Assembly (NCBI GenBank): GCA_021018995.1
Contig: CM037586.1
Coordinates: forward strand, 10,816,247-10,880,246
DNA: 64,000 nucleotides
Direction: 5' to 3'
DNA from: Chloranthus sessilifolius
Taxonomy: Eukaryota > Streptophyta > Magnoliopsida > Chloranthales > Chloranthaceae
The notes beneath the pieces are model-generated. The model did not search any database, was not told the origin of the DNA, and saw only the letters and a program-made list of their open reading frames with translations. Shown here piece by piece: positions 31,432-42,465 of this stretch. Every line of letters begins with the position of its first letter. The first letter of the stretch is position 1. The position numbers were made by a program, and so were the translations under genes.

Positions 31432-33299
31432 CACCCCGAAACCTAAGCTTTGCTAGTCCCTGAGCAAAGGAGAAAGTAAAAATAATTATTGAAAATAAAA
31501 ATTACCACTTTTGTAGGGAACACAGATGCATTTAGCATATGCTTCAAACCTTTTGATGCACTCCTCTACTAGGTGATCCCTAGTGGAGGAGTGAAGTCTC
31601 CTGAGGGTTTACTATGAAGTTACCCACAAAATTCTTTAATGATTTAGTTAATATTAGTGTGGCATGTTAAAAACAAAAGTCAAGCAATATAAAAATTCAT
31701 TCCACACCTTGTCCATTCAGTTTTAGATGATTCTCAGCAAAAATATGACAGTTTAAAAACTAAAATCCTACTGTAATTCCTTCACAATCAATCAGCTCAT
31801 GTCAAGGTATTTTGAATGAAAATTAATGCAAAGCTTACCCTCAAATTGAGAATCATGTTCTAATAATGCCCCCATCAACCCTAATTTTAGACCCAAAGCT
31901 CACCAAGACTGCTACTCTCAATAAAAATAGAAGGGTGTATCAATTCACACAGCTCAAGAGCAGTTACAACCCTCAAATAGGACTGCAAGCATGAGCATAG
32001 GCATTGCTCCAATTTCTGAAAATTTTTAACTCTTTTCACCATAGATTAAACAGATTTTCATCTCCACATGACAACTCAATCAATTTTAGATCAATAAGAA
32101 CTTTTTATTGGGTTGTAATGTGGCTTATGGTTGAAGTTTACAAAGACAAAAGGGGTGGAATAGGATTCAATATTGAGAAATTAGTAAAGTAAGGAGGTGA
32201 TTTGCAACTTCACAACTTCATTTTAGCATATCTTCATCTTCTATTTGAATTTTTAGAGCCAAAGTGGCCAGCTTTTTCTGTTTTTTTTTCAAGATCCAAT
32301 GAAGTGACTTTTCTTTCTCATTCTTTTATTTTGCTTTTCTGTTTTTCTTTTCTTTTCTTCCTTTTTTTTTTTTTATTTTTTTTTTTAAAGTATGGACTGG
32401 AATGCGACAACTGTACTTCTGATACACAACTGCCTTTTGATGTGTTTTCTTCTCTTTTAATCAACTATCAAACCTTGCTTCTATAACCTCACTTCTCCTT
32501 CCATTTCCTGATTTCTCAGGTTGAGAGTGAACTAAAACAGGTCAAAAGGTTTTGGGTTCAAATTTTCTTGTTTTTATCAAAGAAAAAACTAAGAATTTTA
32601 AAGCTCAAAAGGTGTGTATCAAGGGAAGTTTAAAGGTGAGAGGTTTTAGGCTCAAACTGTCCAAGGGATGGCCTTACTTCATGTCTTCAATGCCATGAGT
32701 GCTGCCAAGCCGTTTCAACTTGGATTTGCCTAACTTCTAGTGAGCAAAGGTAGATTCAATCAGTCCTTAGAGCAGAAGAAATTACCAAACAATCTTCAAA
32801 GAAAAATTTCTCAGGCCTAAATCTCACTAGGAATGGTCTTTCATTAGATTTCTGGGATATATCCTCACAATGTTCTCTCTTCTCAAGTTCACTAAGTACT
32901 AATTTTATAAAAAATTCCTGACATTTGCTTCATGAAAATGTTAGAACTATAACATGTTCCAGTCTTGAAATGTTTTTAATTTCCTCTATTTATAAAATAT
33001 CAGGTGTGAAATTATTTTATTTTCTCAATTTCTGTTAAAACCTTACTGCACTACCATTAACTATCCATTGAAAAACTGCCACACCCCCAAACCTATGAGG
33101 AGTAGTGTCCTCACTGCTTGAAAAATAAAGGGATGTGCAGCAAGAGACATAGACAAAAGCAGACAAAATAAAGGAAGAAAATGCACACAAACAATTAAAA
33201 CAAGCAAAATTTCATTAATGCAGCAAGGGAAATTTCATTAATGCAGCAAAATTTTTTATTACATTTTTTGAAAAAAAGGAAAAAAGAAAAACAAACATC
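31432..33299 (-). other. 3' untranslated region of Athila element 1
   Basis: Non-coding in the element's sense direction. It holds the polypurine tract (31432-31443), a stem CTTTGCT/AGCAAAG (31448-31469) and a block at about 31517-31630 that is strongly conserved with element 2 (38405-38526). It also has a T-rich stretch near 32330-32390 and an internal polypurine-like tract GGTTTGGGGGTGTGG (rc, about 33078-33094). Confidence 0.65.
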
Positions 33300-33707
33300 C
33301 TAACTACTGTCGTCCTTTGGTGGCACAGCTTTAACTTTGGGGCTTGTTCCCTTTGTTGGAGTGGCAGCAGGGGGAAGAGCAGGGGGTGGATGGAGTGAAG
33401 GAGAAGAAGATGCAGAAGGTGCTATCTTTTGCTTCTTTTTCTTTCTCCGATCCTTTTTCTTTTCCTCTTTAGCCAAAATCCTTTGTACTTCCTCGTACTC
33501 ATCCCACAGGAATTGTAGTGGGTCAGGTTCCTTTGGTGGTGGTGGGTCCTCCCAAACTAGATTGAATTTGATTGGCAGATCAATGGATTTGTCATCCGCC
33601 ATAGTTGTGGGTAGGGACAAATTGATGAGGTCAAAAGAAAACGAATGTGATGGAGGTGAAAGGGCCTTGTATTTAAAATGCATGGGTGGTGGAATATGCA
33701 ATGTCAT
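33300..33707 (-). CDS. Extra 3' ORF of element 1, Pro/Lys-rich protein
   Basis: A 135-codon ORF in the sense direction of element 1, between pol and the 3' LTR (the position of env-like or accessory ORFs). A second ATG at 33602 would give about 100 residues starting MADDKSID. Features in order: PPPPKEPDP, a helical segment with WDEYEEVQRILAKEE, a basic run KKKDRRKKKKQK that could be a nuclear localisation signal, and a Pro/Ala/Ser-rich tail. A TTTAAATA-like sequence lies at about 33671-33678, between the two ATGs. The same-motif array 33974-34303 lies upstream. No homology is recognised; it may be a remnant. Long complementary ORFs on the other strand are shadows. Confidence 0.5.
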   Translation of the reverse strand: MTLHIPPPMHFKYKALSPPSHSFSFDLINLSLPTTMADDKSIDLPIKFNLVWEDPPPPKEPDPLQFLWDEYEEVQRILAKEEKKKDRRKKKKQKIAPSASSSPSLHPPPALPPAATPTKGTSPKVKAVPPKDDSS

Positions 33708-33973
33708 ATTAAATTTCTCCTTCTTTCGAGGTTAATTGCCATAATGATATTAAAGAAGGTTAGTTGGCAACAACTACATCGACTGGGATAAACATAAGAT
33801 GTTGCATGATTTATTATGGTGGGACCAATGCCAAGGTGTATGGAGTACCAACCAATGAAGTAGAGGAAGAGCAAAGGGAATGGAAAAATCGCCAAAGAAA
33901 ACTTAAGGCTCATAAAGAAGTTGTCGAATGGCTGAATGGAGGTGTCGTTAGGTTTAAAGCAGTGGGGAACGAC

Positions 33974-34303
33974 TTTCGACAGGATTGGGGCAAGGTGTCG
34001 ACAGGTTGATGCAACCTGTCGAAGAGTAGAAAGTCAATGATCCCTGCGAGAGTTTCATGCAATTCTGTCAAAGAGTTCAAGTAGGCAACAACAATCATTC
34101 CGAGAGGTTCATAGAACCTCTCGATAGGTACCCTGAACCTGTCGATAATTCAAGCAAAAGTCTTTAGAACCTATCAAAATGCTCCTGGATCCTGTCAAAA
34201 GGTTGTTTTCACCTATCGACGAATTTCAGTTCCTATCGACAACACCTAAATGGCCTTCAGGACCTGTCAAACTCTACAAACATCCTATCGACAGGTTCAT
34301 TTG
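33974..34303 (-). repeat. Second CTCGACAGG array, between pol and the 3' ORF
   Basis: About 15 copies of the LTR motif and variants (CGACAGG, CTGTCGA, CTATCGA, CTCGATAGG) in 330 bp. It is placed directly after the end of pol (34515) and before the 33707 ORF in the sense direction. Confidence 0.8.
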
Positions 34304-34514
34304 AGACCACCCTGCATTTTGACAATGTATTCTCCATCAGCATTTAGCATGGGCCAAAATATTTCAACACTCCAAAGCTCCCTAAACTACAGGCACCAGA
34401 GGGATGATGTCCTAATCCCATCATGATAGCTTTATTATCATCAAACAAATTTAAAAACAGACAACAATCAACTTGAGAAGATACATATGGTACATATGAT
34501 ACAATCACTAGAAA

Positions 34515-35480
34515 TCAATTACATGTTGGAGGGTCCTGAAGGTCAATATTCTCCTCAGGCTCACTGTTTTTGTGAGCACAAATTTTTTGCCTGCGCCCAT
34601 TGACTTTTATGGCCCTACCATCTTTAGGGTCCATGATTTCCACAACCCTGGATGGGGAGATATGTAGAACTTTATAGGGCCCATCCCATCTCGACTGTAA
34701 TTTTTCTGGAAAGAATTTCAACCTAGAGTTGAACAGCCATACCTTATCCCCTATTGTGAATTCTTTCTTCAGCAAGTGCCTATCATGAAAGGCTTTGGCC
34801 TTCTCCTTGTAAATCCAGGCGTTTGAGTATGCTTCCAGCCTCAACTCCTCAAGCTCAGATAACTGCAGCTTCCTGTGCAAACCAGCAGAAGTTAGGTCAC
34901 AATTTAATGCTTTAATGGCCTAGTAAGCCCTGTACTCTAACTCTACAGGTAGGTGACATGCCTTGCCATATACTAGCCTGAATGGGGACATCCCTATTGG
35001 CGTCTTATAGGCAGTCCTATAAGCCCACATGGCATCCAACAATTTTATGGACCAATCTTTCCTATCAGTACACACAGTCTTCTCTAAAATGTGTTTGATT
35101 TTCCTGTTGGAAATCTACACCTGCCCATTGGTTTCTGGGTGGTATGGAGTTGCAACTCTGTGGGTCACAGAGTACTTTGCCAACGGTTTATCAAAATATT
35201 TGTTGCAAAAGTGGCTTCCTCCATCACTGAAAATAGCTCCGGGATGCCAAACCTAGAGAAGATGTTATCTTTTAAAAACTTAATGACAACTCTGTGATCA
35301 TTTGTTCTTGTAGCTATGGCTTCAGCCCATTTGGACACATAGTCCACAACTATAAGGATGCAATTGTTCCCATAGGAAGAAGGGAAAGGCCCCACAAAAT
35401 CGATTCCCCATATGTCAAATAATTCGACAACTAGCACAGGTTGCAAGGGCATGGAGTTTCTTCTAGAGATGCTTCCCATC
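34515..35480 (-). pseudogene. Athila element 1 integrase (C-terminal half of pol)
   Basis: The catalytic core begins at WGIDFVGPFPSS (first Asp). The second Asp lies in a frame-shifted SDEGSHF-like stretch near 35220, and HPETNGQV with an internal stop lies near the third acidic residue. The post-core part (34515-34880) keeps WLFNSRLKFFPEKLQSRWDG, typical of the Athila pol C-terminus. Frameshifts and stops interrupt it at least three times. An active copy would insert the cDNA and make the 5-bp duplications seen here. Confidence 0.85.
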
Positions 35481-35489
35481 TGCTAACAT

Positions 35490-36587
35490 CTAAAATGGGC
35501 TTTGCAATGCTGTATAATGTCTTTGAAAAGATTGGACCAGTAGAAGCCACTTTGCAGCAGCTTTGTTGCCACTGAAATGGCCCCCGCAAGCATGTTCATG
35601 GCACATAGTTAGAATGTTTTTAAATTCAGTTTTAGGCACATATCTTCTTATCATCTGGTCTGCATAAGTTTTAAAGAGGTAAGGATCCTCCCACATATAA
35701 TGTCGAATCTGTGAGAAAAATAGATTCCTATCATCCTTATTCCAATGTGGGGGTATCCTTCCCACAACTAGGTAGTTTACTATGTTGGCAAACCAAGGTA
35801 CACTCATCTCCACAGCAAAAAGCTGTTCATCTGGAAAGGACTCATTGATAGGCAAGCTCTCTATATCAGCAGCTAGGATCTTTGATAGGTGGTCTGCAAC
35901 CACATTTTCAGGCCCCTTCTTGTCTTTGATTTCCAAGTTAAATTCCTGCAAAAGAACAATCCATCTTATTAGTCTAGCTTTGACTTCTTTCTTAGACAAG
36001 AGGTACTTTAAGGCTGAATGGTCAGTAAACACAGTGATTTTAGATCCCAATACTTATGATCAAAATTCCTTCAAGGCAAACACAATAGCCAACAACTCCT
36101 TTTTAGTTGTAGTGTAATTCAGTTGAACATCGACCATTGATTTACTAGCATATGCCACAACACATGGTGCCTTTTCTTTCCTTTGTCCCAATACTATACC
36201 AATAACAAAGTCTGAGGCATCACACATAAACTCAAATGGCATGGAGAAATCAGGAGCTTTCAGTATAGGAGCAGTAGTCAAACATGACCTCAAGAGTTCA
36301 AAAGCAGCTAGGCATTCATCATTGAACACAAATGGAACCTCTTGGCACAACAAGTGGCAAAGAGGCTTGGAGATTTTACTAAAGTCAGTGATGAACCTCC
36401 TATAAAAACCAGCGTGTCCTAAGAATGATCTGACTTATTTGACAGTTTTGGGTGGAGGCAGATGTGCTATCGAATCAACCTTAGCCTGATCAACCTCTAT
36501 CCCTCTTTGGGAAATAACATGTCATAGGACAGTGCCTTGAGTCACTATAAAATGACTCTTTTCTGAGCTCAAGACAAGGTTGGTCTC
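35490..36587 (-). pseudogene. Athila element 1 RT C-terminus and RNase H
   Basis: From the junction with element 2 toward the left: an RT thumb region with RSFLGHA and YRRFI, then the RNase H domain with CDASDFVIG (first Asp), TTTKKELLAIV (Glu), FTDHSALKYLL (Asp) and NVVADHLSK. The zinc-binding HHCC start, HEHACGGHFSGNK, closes the piece. Stops are present (for example near 36058 and 36437). The upstream half of RT lies 25 kb away at 61484-62271. Confidence 0.9.
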
Positions 36588-38352
36588 TGATGTGAATTTT
36601 AATTGTGATGTTTTACTCGCAAGCACACGAATCAGAATGCATATAGTGGGTGCGGAGTATGAGATCGTTCCCACGAGGACTATTTTGGAAGATCTAAAAA
36701 GACGAGACAGTAAAAATCTACTGAAATTCAACAGTACCCTACCAATATTACTATTTAAGCGATTTTATGAGATGGTAATTACTGACTACAAACTAAAATT
36801 TAATTGATAATTCAAAAATAAAGGTTAAGATGAAGATACTAAATCCTTCCATCTTTGGTTTGTTCTTCTCATAATATAAATCTAAGGATTAAACTATGAG
36901 ATATACCATTGAAGAAAAACATCTTTTATGGAAGATAAATGGTCAAAGCCCGGATAGGATCCACGTTGCATCCCTGTAATCAGGACTTAATTTCAGAGAT
37001 GATTTCCATATATAGATCTGGGATCAAGGGCATGACTCAGCCCACTTGATCTCAGATTTTAAATAAAAATCATCCCCAAAGTGGGTAAAAATTCCAACAA
37101 AAATACCACCATAGATCTGAGAGCAAGGGCATGGCTCGGCACACTTGATTTCAGATTAGGGAGAAATTAAGATAAAATTACCATTACAGATCCAAGATCC
37201 AGGGCATGGCTTGGCACACTCGATCCCGGGTCATAATCGTAAGTAGATCCACACGATGAAAGCAAAAAGATCATATAACAATGATTGGGGTAAAATTACC
37301 GTCACAGATCTGAGATCCAGGGCATGACTCGGCACACTCGATCCCAGTTAGTGGCGGGGATTTCATCCGTTTGTGATAACAAAATAACCATAAAATAAAA
37401 TCTCATATTTTAATCCTAGATTCATATTATTAAAAGTACATCCCTCGGATGGGAATCATTAGATTCCCATCTCTAAGAAATTAGCTACACATGTTGTAAT
37501 TAAATGACATAAACAAATAATAACTGAGAAATAACATTAATCTAATTAATTAAAAATACCTCAATCTTCAATAGAAATTCTTTGATCCAAGCGTAATCCA
37601 CAAGTACGATGATCTTTAGAAACGAAATTAGAAATGCTCTCTACTAATCTCTAAATTTAAACTAGGAATTGATTGAATAAAAATAAATCTTGAAGAAAAG
37701 AATGCTAAAAAGGTTAAAGGAACAAAGCTCTCCAAAAAAGAATAAAACTCTCTATCTCTACGTCTCTCTCTAAAAACCTCTTCTAATAATAAAAAATATA
37801 TCCCTTCAAAACTCGTAGCTTCCTTTTTATATGGTCAAACAAACCCTAACCCTAATGACCTCAATCGATTGAGAATGAAATCTCAATCAATTGACTTTTA
37901 AGTAGGGACAAAGTTGTCTTCTCCTGTCAATCGATTGACACTTTGTCCTCAATCGATTAACATCTAAAAGCAATTTCTGTGAACTCCCGCCCAACTTTGC
38001 ATCAGACACTGCCTTGGTAATTTAGTCATAACTTTATGTTCCAAACTCGGATTGAGGTGATTCTTACGGCGTTGGAAAGCAGATGACGAGCTCTACAAAT
38101 TTTTGTGTTTTAGCAATTTCATGAATCGGACGTCGTGAAGGTTTAAATTGAGCTACAAGTCACACTAAGTTCTCGATGACCCAAAATTGCAGTGTTTTGA
38201 CATTATTTTCAGAATTCTTGGGCTGCTTTATGCGCTTGGATTATATTTACCTGAAACACTTCAAATCTAGTAATTCTCATCAGATAACCTTCATCGAACG
38301 ATTAAATCTAGGTATTTAAGGGTAAAATACCATAATATTTCACTACTTATCT
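36588..38352 (-). mobile_element. 3' LTR of element 2
   Basis: 1765 bp, TGATGTGAATTTTAATTG to CACTACTTATCT; the terminal CA has become CT. It contains five spaced repeats of 'AGATC(T/C)[G/A]AGA..CAAGGGCATGGCTCGGC' (37010-37350) and paired CAATCGATTGAC palindromes (37861-37973). Confidence 0.9.
37010..37350 (-). repeat. Direct repeats GGGCATGGCTCGGCACACT in element 2 LTR
   Basis: Four to five copies of an about 45-bp phrase, AGATC...AGGGCATGACTCGGCACACT...GATC, spaced about 60-115 bp. They recur at the same places in the 5' LTR (60150-60475). Confidence 0.8.
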
Positions 38353-38977
38353 TACCCCAAACCTACACTTTGCTAGTCCTCGAGCAAAGCAAACTAAAGA
38401 AAATAAATGCCACTTTCGTAGGGAACACGATTGCACTTAGCATGTGTAATAAGCCTTTAAACCCCTAGGTGATCTCTTGTGGAGGAGTTGTTTCTCCTGA
38501 GGGTTTACAGTGAAGTTACCCATAAACTTCCAAAAATTTCAAACCATCGGCAAAATTGAGTTTTCAAAATATGATTTTTTTTATATTTATAACATATATA
38601 CTATTCAAAAACAAAAACATTAATTATTTTAATATGTGAATCATCAATCTTAAATATCAATGTCATGTCAATCATGCTAGCATCCATTCAAATTAACCTA
38701 ATGCTCAAATTGTTAGATAAGTCATCCATTCAAGCCTAAACGTGAAGTGTGTGCATACCAAAATCAAGATTCATCCATCTCGAAACCAATTTAAACAGTA
38801 AATCATCAGATCTCATGTGTCGACTTAATCCTCACTTTAGGTATACTCTCAAAATAAAATCACTTCGATGATGGGTAAGTTTTCGCACACATGTGAGAGA
38901 TCAATACAAAGCAAGCAAAAAGGTCTCATATGATAAATGAAACACGATGCAATCAATGAACAAAGATAAATCTCATA
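38353..38977 (-). other. Polypurine tract and conserved 3' UTR of element 2
   Basis: The polypurine tract GGTTTGGGGTA (rc) lies at 38353-38363, the stem CTTTGCT/AGCAAAG at 38368-38389 and the conserved block at 38405-38526. The UTR is cut at 38978 by element 3 and continues at 52034. Confidence 0.75.
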
Positions 38978-39990
38978 AGAATTGTGACAGCCCGGATTTC
39001 GGCACCCCGAAACCCTTGCCATCAGCACGATCATCTTGACCGTGCCCTTTAGCTAAGCACGGAACACTGGTATATCAAGCATCAAAAAGTATAATAAACG
39101 AAATTGCGGAATTTAAATCTATATTAATTAACTCTCCAAAAGACAGTTCTACCCTCATGCCTCTACATGAATGGAGAACCGATCCGAACCATCGATGATA
39201 GCAATCATCACGGATGGTTCGTCCTAAAAGAGAAATCCCAACTCCTTATATACATGATTTTAAAAAAAATAAAGGCTTGACATACCAAGCCGTACAAAAC
39301 CTCTCCAATAATCTCTCAAAGTGGCACAACGGAGTCCTCTAGAAGAAGTCCTCTGGAGGTGGCTCCAACTCTTCGCCGACCGCAAGGTCCGACTCACCGG
39401 GGTCAGTGTCTCCTGAAGCCTCGGCAGCTGCTAGTAGTGGACCTGCGACGTATAGTCTATAGGGTGAGCTACATCCTAGCTTAATAGGGAACAAACACGG
39501 TTGAACATATAAATTATGACTCACATATATTCCATGATATGCCATGCATGATGTGTCTATGCAGTTGTTGATGAAAATAGTTAAAAAGCATTTCATTTTA
39601 CTGTTCATTACATATGTTTTTATTTAATCATGAATGATGCTGAAAAGGCCTAAAGCAAAACTTAAACTTTCAACTTAAGTAATCCCCGAGCAATATAGCA
39701 TCGAGCCCCGATGAGATACCCATCATCGTCATCTATATAGACAGTTTTAACCATATTCCCTGGGAATACAAATAGTACCCAAGCCCATTTCCCCTGGGGA
39801 TTGGTGGCGGGGTTTCACTTATCTCAATCAACACCCCTGGGGTGTGCTTACTATGTACGGATAAGCCTCCGCACTGGCCTACGGTTTCGCTGCCGTATCG
39901 GTCACGGATATCCTGCCGTGTCAGTCGTGGATATCCCACCACGTCGGTGGGGTACCCTATCAAACCTCAAATAACAAAAATATCGGTGCC

Positions 39991-40000
39991 TTATATATAG
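39991..40000 (-). promoter_or_regulatory. TATA box of element 3 LTR
   Basis: CTATATATAA on the - strand, about 460 bp downstream of the palindrome array and ahead of the presumed R region. In the 5' LTR the matching site has one change (TATATGTAA, about 50488-50497). Confidence 0.6.
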
Positions 40001-40462
40001 TTATTCACCGTGTAAGTGTGCTATCTTATATCAGTTAGGCCCTATCAAACATGATTTAATCTTGGATACATCCCTGGGATGTATCCATTTACTTGCATCA
40101 CACCTGATGCTCTTATCTCTTTACTTCTTCATCCCATGGGGATGGCTCATTATGATTACTCTTATGGATGTCACACACATACACTTTTCACAAATTCTTA
40201 AGAAATAAACCTTTGAATTGAATTCTATATCACTACATATATGCTCTTGTAAAATAAAGTACATGTTCAAGGTGTTCCCTACCTCAAGTCTTCATTTGAT
40301 CAATGCATCAAGGTCCCACGTGGCTCCTTGTGCACTAGTCCACACGTACCTCCTATGGTACCACATAACAGGTAAAACACATCACAAAGGATGCAATAAA
40401 GAAGGTATAAGACCCTCCAAGAATCTTAAAGTCAAACCCAAAAGTCAACACAATTTATCTCA

Positions 40463-40970
40463 GTCGATTAATCGAATTCCAAAATCGATTAATTGAATCT
40501 GATTCGATTAATCGATTAATCGAAGGTCAATATCGATTAATCGAAGTAAATTCGATTAATCGAAATTCTCTGTTTCGCAAAGTCGATTCTCAATTCGAGT
40601 AGTCGAGTTTTCATTCGATTAATCGAATCCTAATTCGATTAATCGAAATTCTCAGTTTCGCAAAGTCGATTCTCGATTCGAGTAGTCGAGTTCCTAAAAT
40701 CGATTAATCGATCCCAAATTGATTAATCGAAAACTGAAATCGATTAATCGAAATCCCATTTTGATTAGTCGATTTTCCTCAAGTCCTTTCCTCCAGTCCC
40801 CTGGGGTCCACTGGAGGTTCCCAGTCGATTAATCGATACTCAAATCGATTAATCGAAATCCAAGGTCGATTAATCGAACTCCAATTCGATTAATCGAAAT
40901 CGGGTCTTCTGACTTTTCAACTTCCTGGCCAATTTCGATTAATCGAAACCCAATTTCGATTAATCGAAAT
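40463..40970 (-). repeat. U3 array of TCGATTAATCGA in the 3' LTR
   Basis: About 15 perfect CGATTAATCG palindromes plus several one-off versions and CGAGTAGTCG variants. Runs at 20, 21 and 20 bp spacing occur, for example at about 40824-40890. Confidence 0.95.
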
Positions 40971-41556
40971 TGTCAGATTCAGCCCCTTTCGAGCTGTTCT
41001 TCCCAATCTTCTTCCATACTTTTTCCTCTATTTTTCTAAGCCATTATCCTATGATTTAACCCACATTCAACCACAACTTGACCCCTATAATCTATGCATT
41101 TTATTTACAAAAATTTTACCTTGAATAGATCTCAAGTTGATTTCAATCCAGTGGTTGGAAGGCTAGGGTTTCCAGCTTTGGCTCTAACAGATCCAAACCG
41201 TGTTGAATCCGGCTTTTATCGCTTGAATCCCCCCTCCAATCAGTTGCAATAACTCCTCTCTTTACTTCCTCTCTCTCTCTCTCTCTTCTTTACTTCTCTC
41301 TCAACCACCAAAAACACACATTTAGAGTTATTAAACCCTTTTATCCCTTTCCTCACTTGTGTGTTGAGCACCTACACCGCGATAGGTGTATGCGACTTCC
41401 CATTTACGACACACACCACATGGGCATTCAATTTATCATATCTCATCCGTTCATTACACCACATACTAACTGTTGGACTTCCATTTGGTCAAACCTATGA
41501 CCGATCGGGCACGGATCCCGAGGTCATAGTTTAGCATGATTTTTCAGGCTATTACA

Positions 41557-41572
41557 TCCTCCCCACTTTGGG
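41557..41572 (-). other. Polypurine tract of element 3
   Basis: On the - strand AAAGTGGGGAGGA directly abuts the 3' LTR start (TGTAATAGCC); it is the expected primer for plus-strand synthesis. Confidence 0.8.
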
Positions 41573-41813
41573 AATTTTCATCCCCGAAAATAACCCAAGG
41601 TTTGTCTGTCTGGGTCACTCCCCCCCCCCCCACACTCTCAGGTGAGGTGGTCCAGTTGACTCAGACGTATTTAGGTATGCACAACACAAGCATAGAAGTA
41701 ATTTTTACGTAATTGAAACCATATACTCAAAAAAAAAAAAAAAAATTTTGATTTCTATTAATATCAGAAAATTTTTACAAAGCGCCACATGAGTTGGCGT
41801 ACAAAACATACAT

Positions 41814-42465
41814 CTATACAATCATGACTAATAATATAAAAAAATAAAACTCATGCAATCCCCACAGTGTGTCAGTGCTACAGAGCTGGTGTGTCTCATT
41901 GAGCCGACTGTGGCTGGTGGTGGTGAGGTGGGCCGGGTGGTGGTCAGTGGGCTGCGTGTCTCGGCATGGAGTGGATGTGGATGTGGAAGGAGCCGCGCCT
42001 GCAGTGGTGGGATGGAAGACGGGTCCTCGATGGAAGGCGGTGCGTCCAGCGGCCCACTCCTCCTCCTGGGCGAGGTAGCGGTGTGATCGGTCGGGTAGAT
42101 GTGGGAGTGTGTGGAACATCAAGAAGTCCATCCTCCGTTCATCCGCTTGTTGGCCACCATACGAGCCAACACGCCTCGATGGTAGGACCGGATGGAGCGG
42201 CGCCAGTGGTAGGATGAGGTGGGTGTGTGGCGGAGTGGGCGTGGCGTCGGTGAGGTCTTTGTGTGGGAGGGAACCCTCTCACGGATGGTTCTGGGGAATA
42301 GGGTGCCACCACCCAGGTGGGTCCCGCCGAGGTGGTGGGGTGGTGGCGGTACTGCTGCTGCTCGCTGTCATGAGCGGACCCGGAGCCGGGTAGGGTCTGC
42401 TTTAGAAGGTTGTAAGACGGGTCCATGAAGACTTTGTAAACGCGTCTTCACGCGATCCGTAGCCC
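41814..42465 (-). pseudogene. Broken, GC-rich C-terminal extension of the extra ORF
   Basis: After the stop of the 303-codon ORF, open stretches in changing frames (42426-42139 and 42131-41814) encode Pro/His/Thr-rich sequence, including HRYLAQEEEWAAG. High GC contrasts with the surroundings and produces long shadow ORFs on the + strand. It probably was the tail of the extra protein before frameshifts. Function unknown. Confidence 0.4.

Larger units (their letters stand above)
38983..41556 (-). mobile_element. 3' LTR of element 3
   Basis: Read on the - strand: U3 with a CT-rich tract (about 41270-41290), the TCGATTAATCGA array (40463-40970), a TATA box CTATATATAA (40000-39991), the GGATATCC direct repeats, the stem-and-acceptor block (39466-39482) and the twin stem-loops near the 3' end (39175-39230). 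A short ORF with the PIKLGCSSP..PPPEDFF tail runs 39608-39339. Confidence 0.92.

Noticed and set aside
33337-33735. 132-codon + strand ORF overlapping the element 1 3' ORF
   Set aside because: Mirror of the Pro/Lys-rich - strand ORF (Gly and Phe runs are complements of Pro and Lys codons); antisense to the element.
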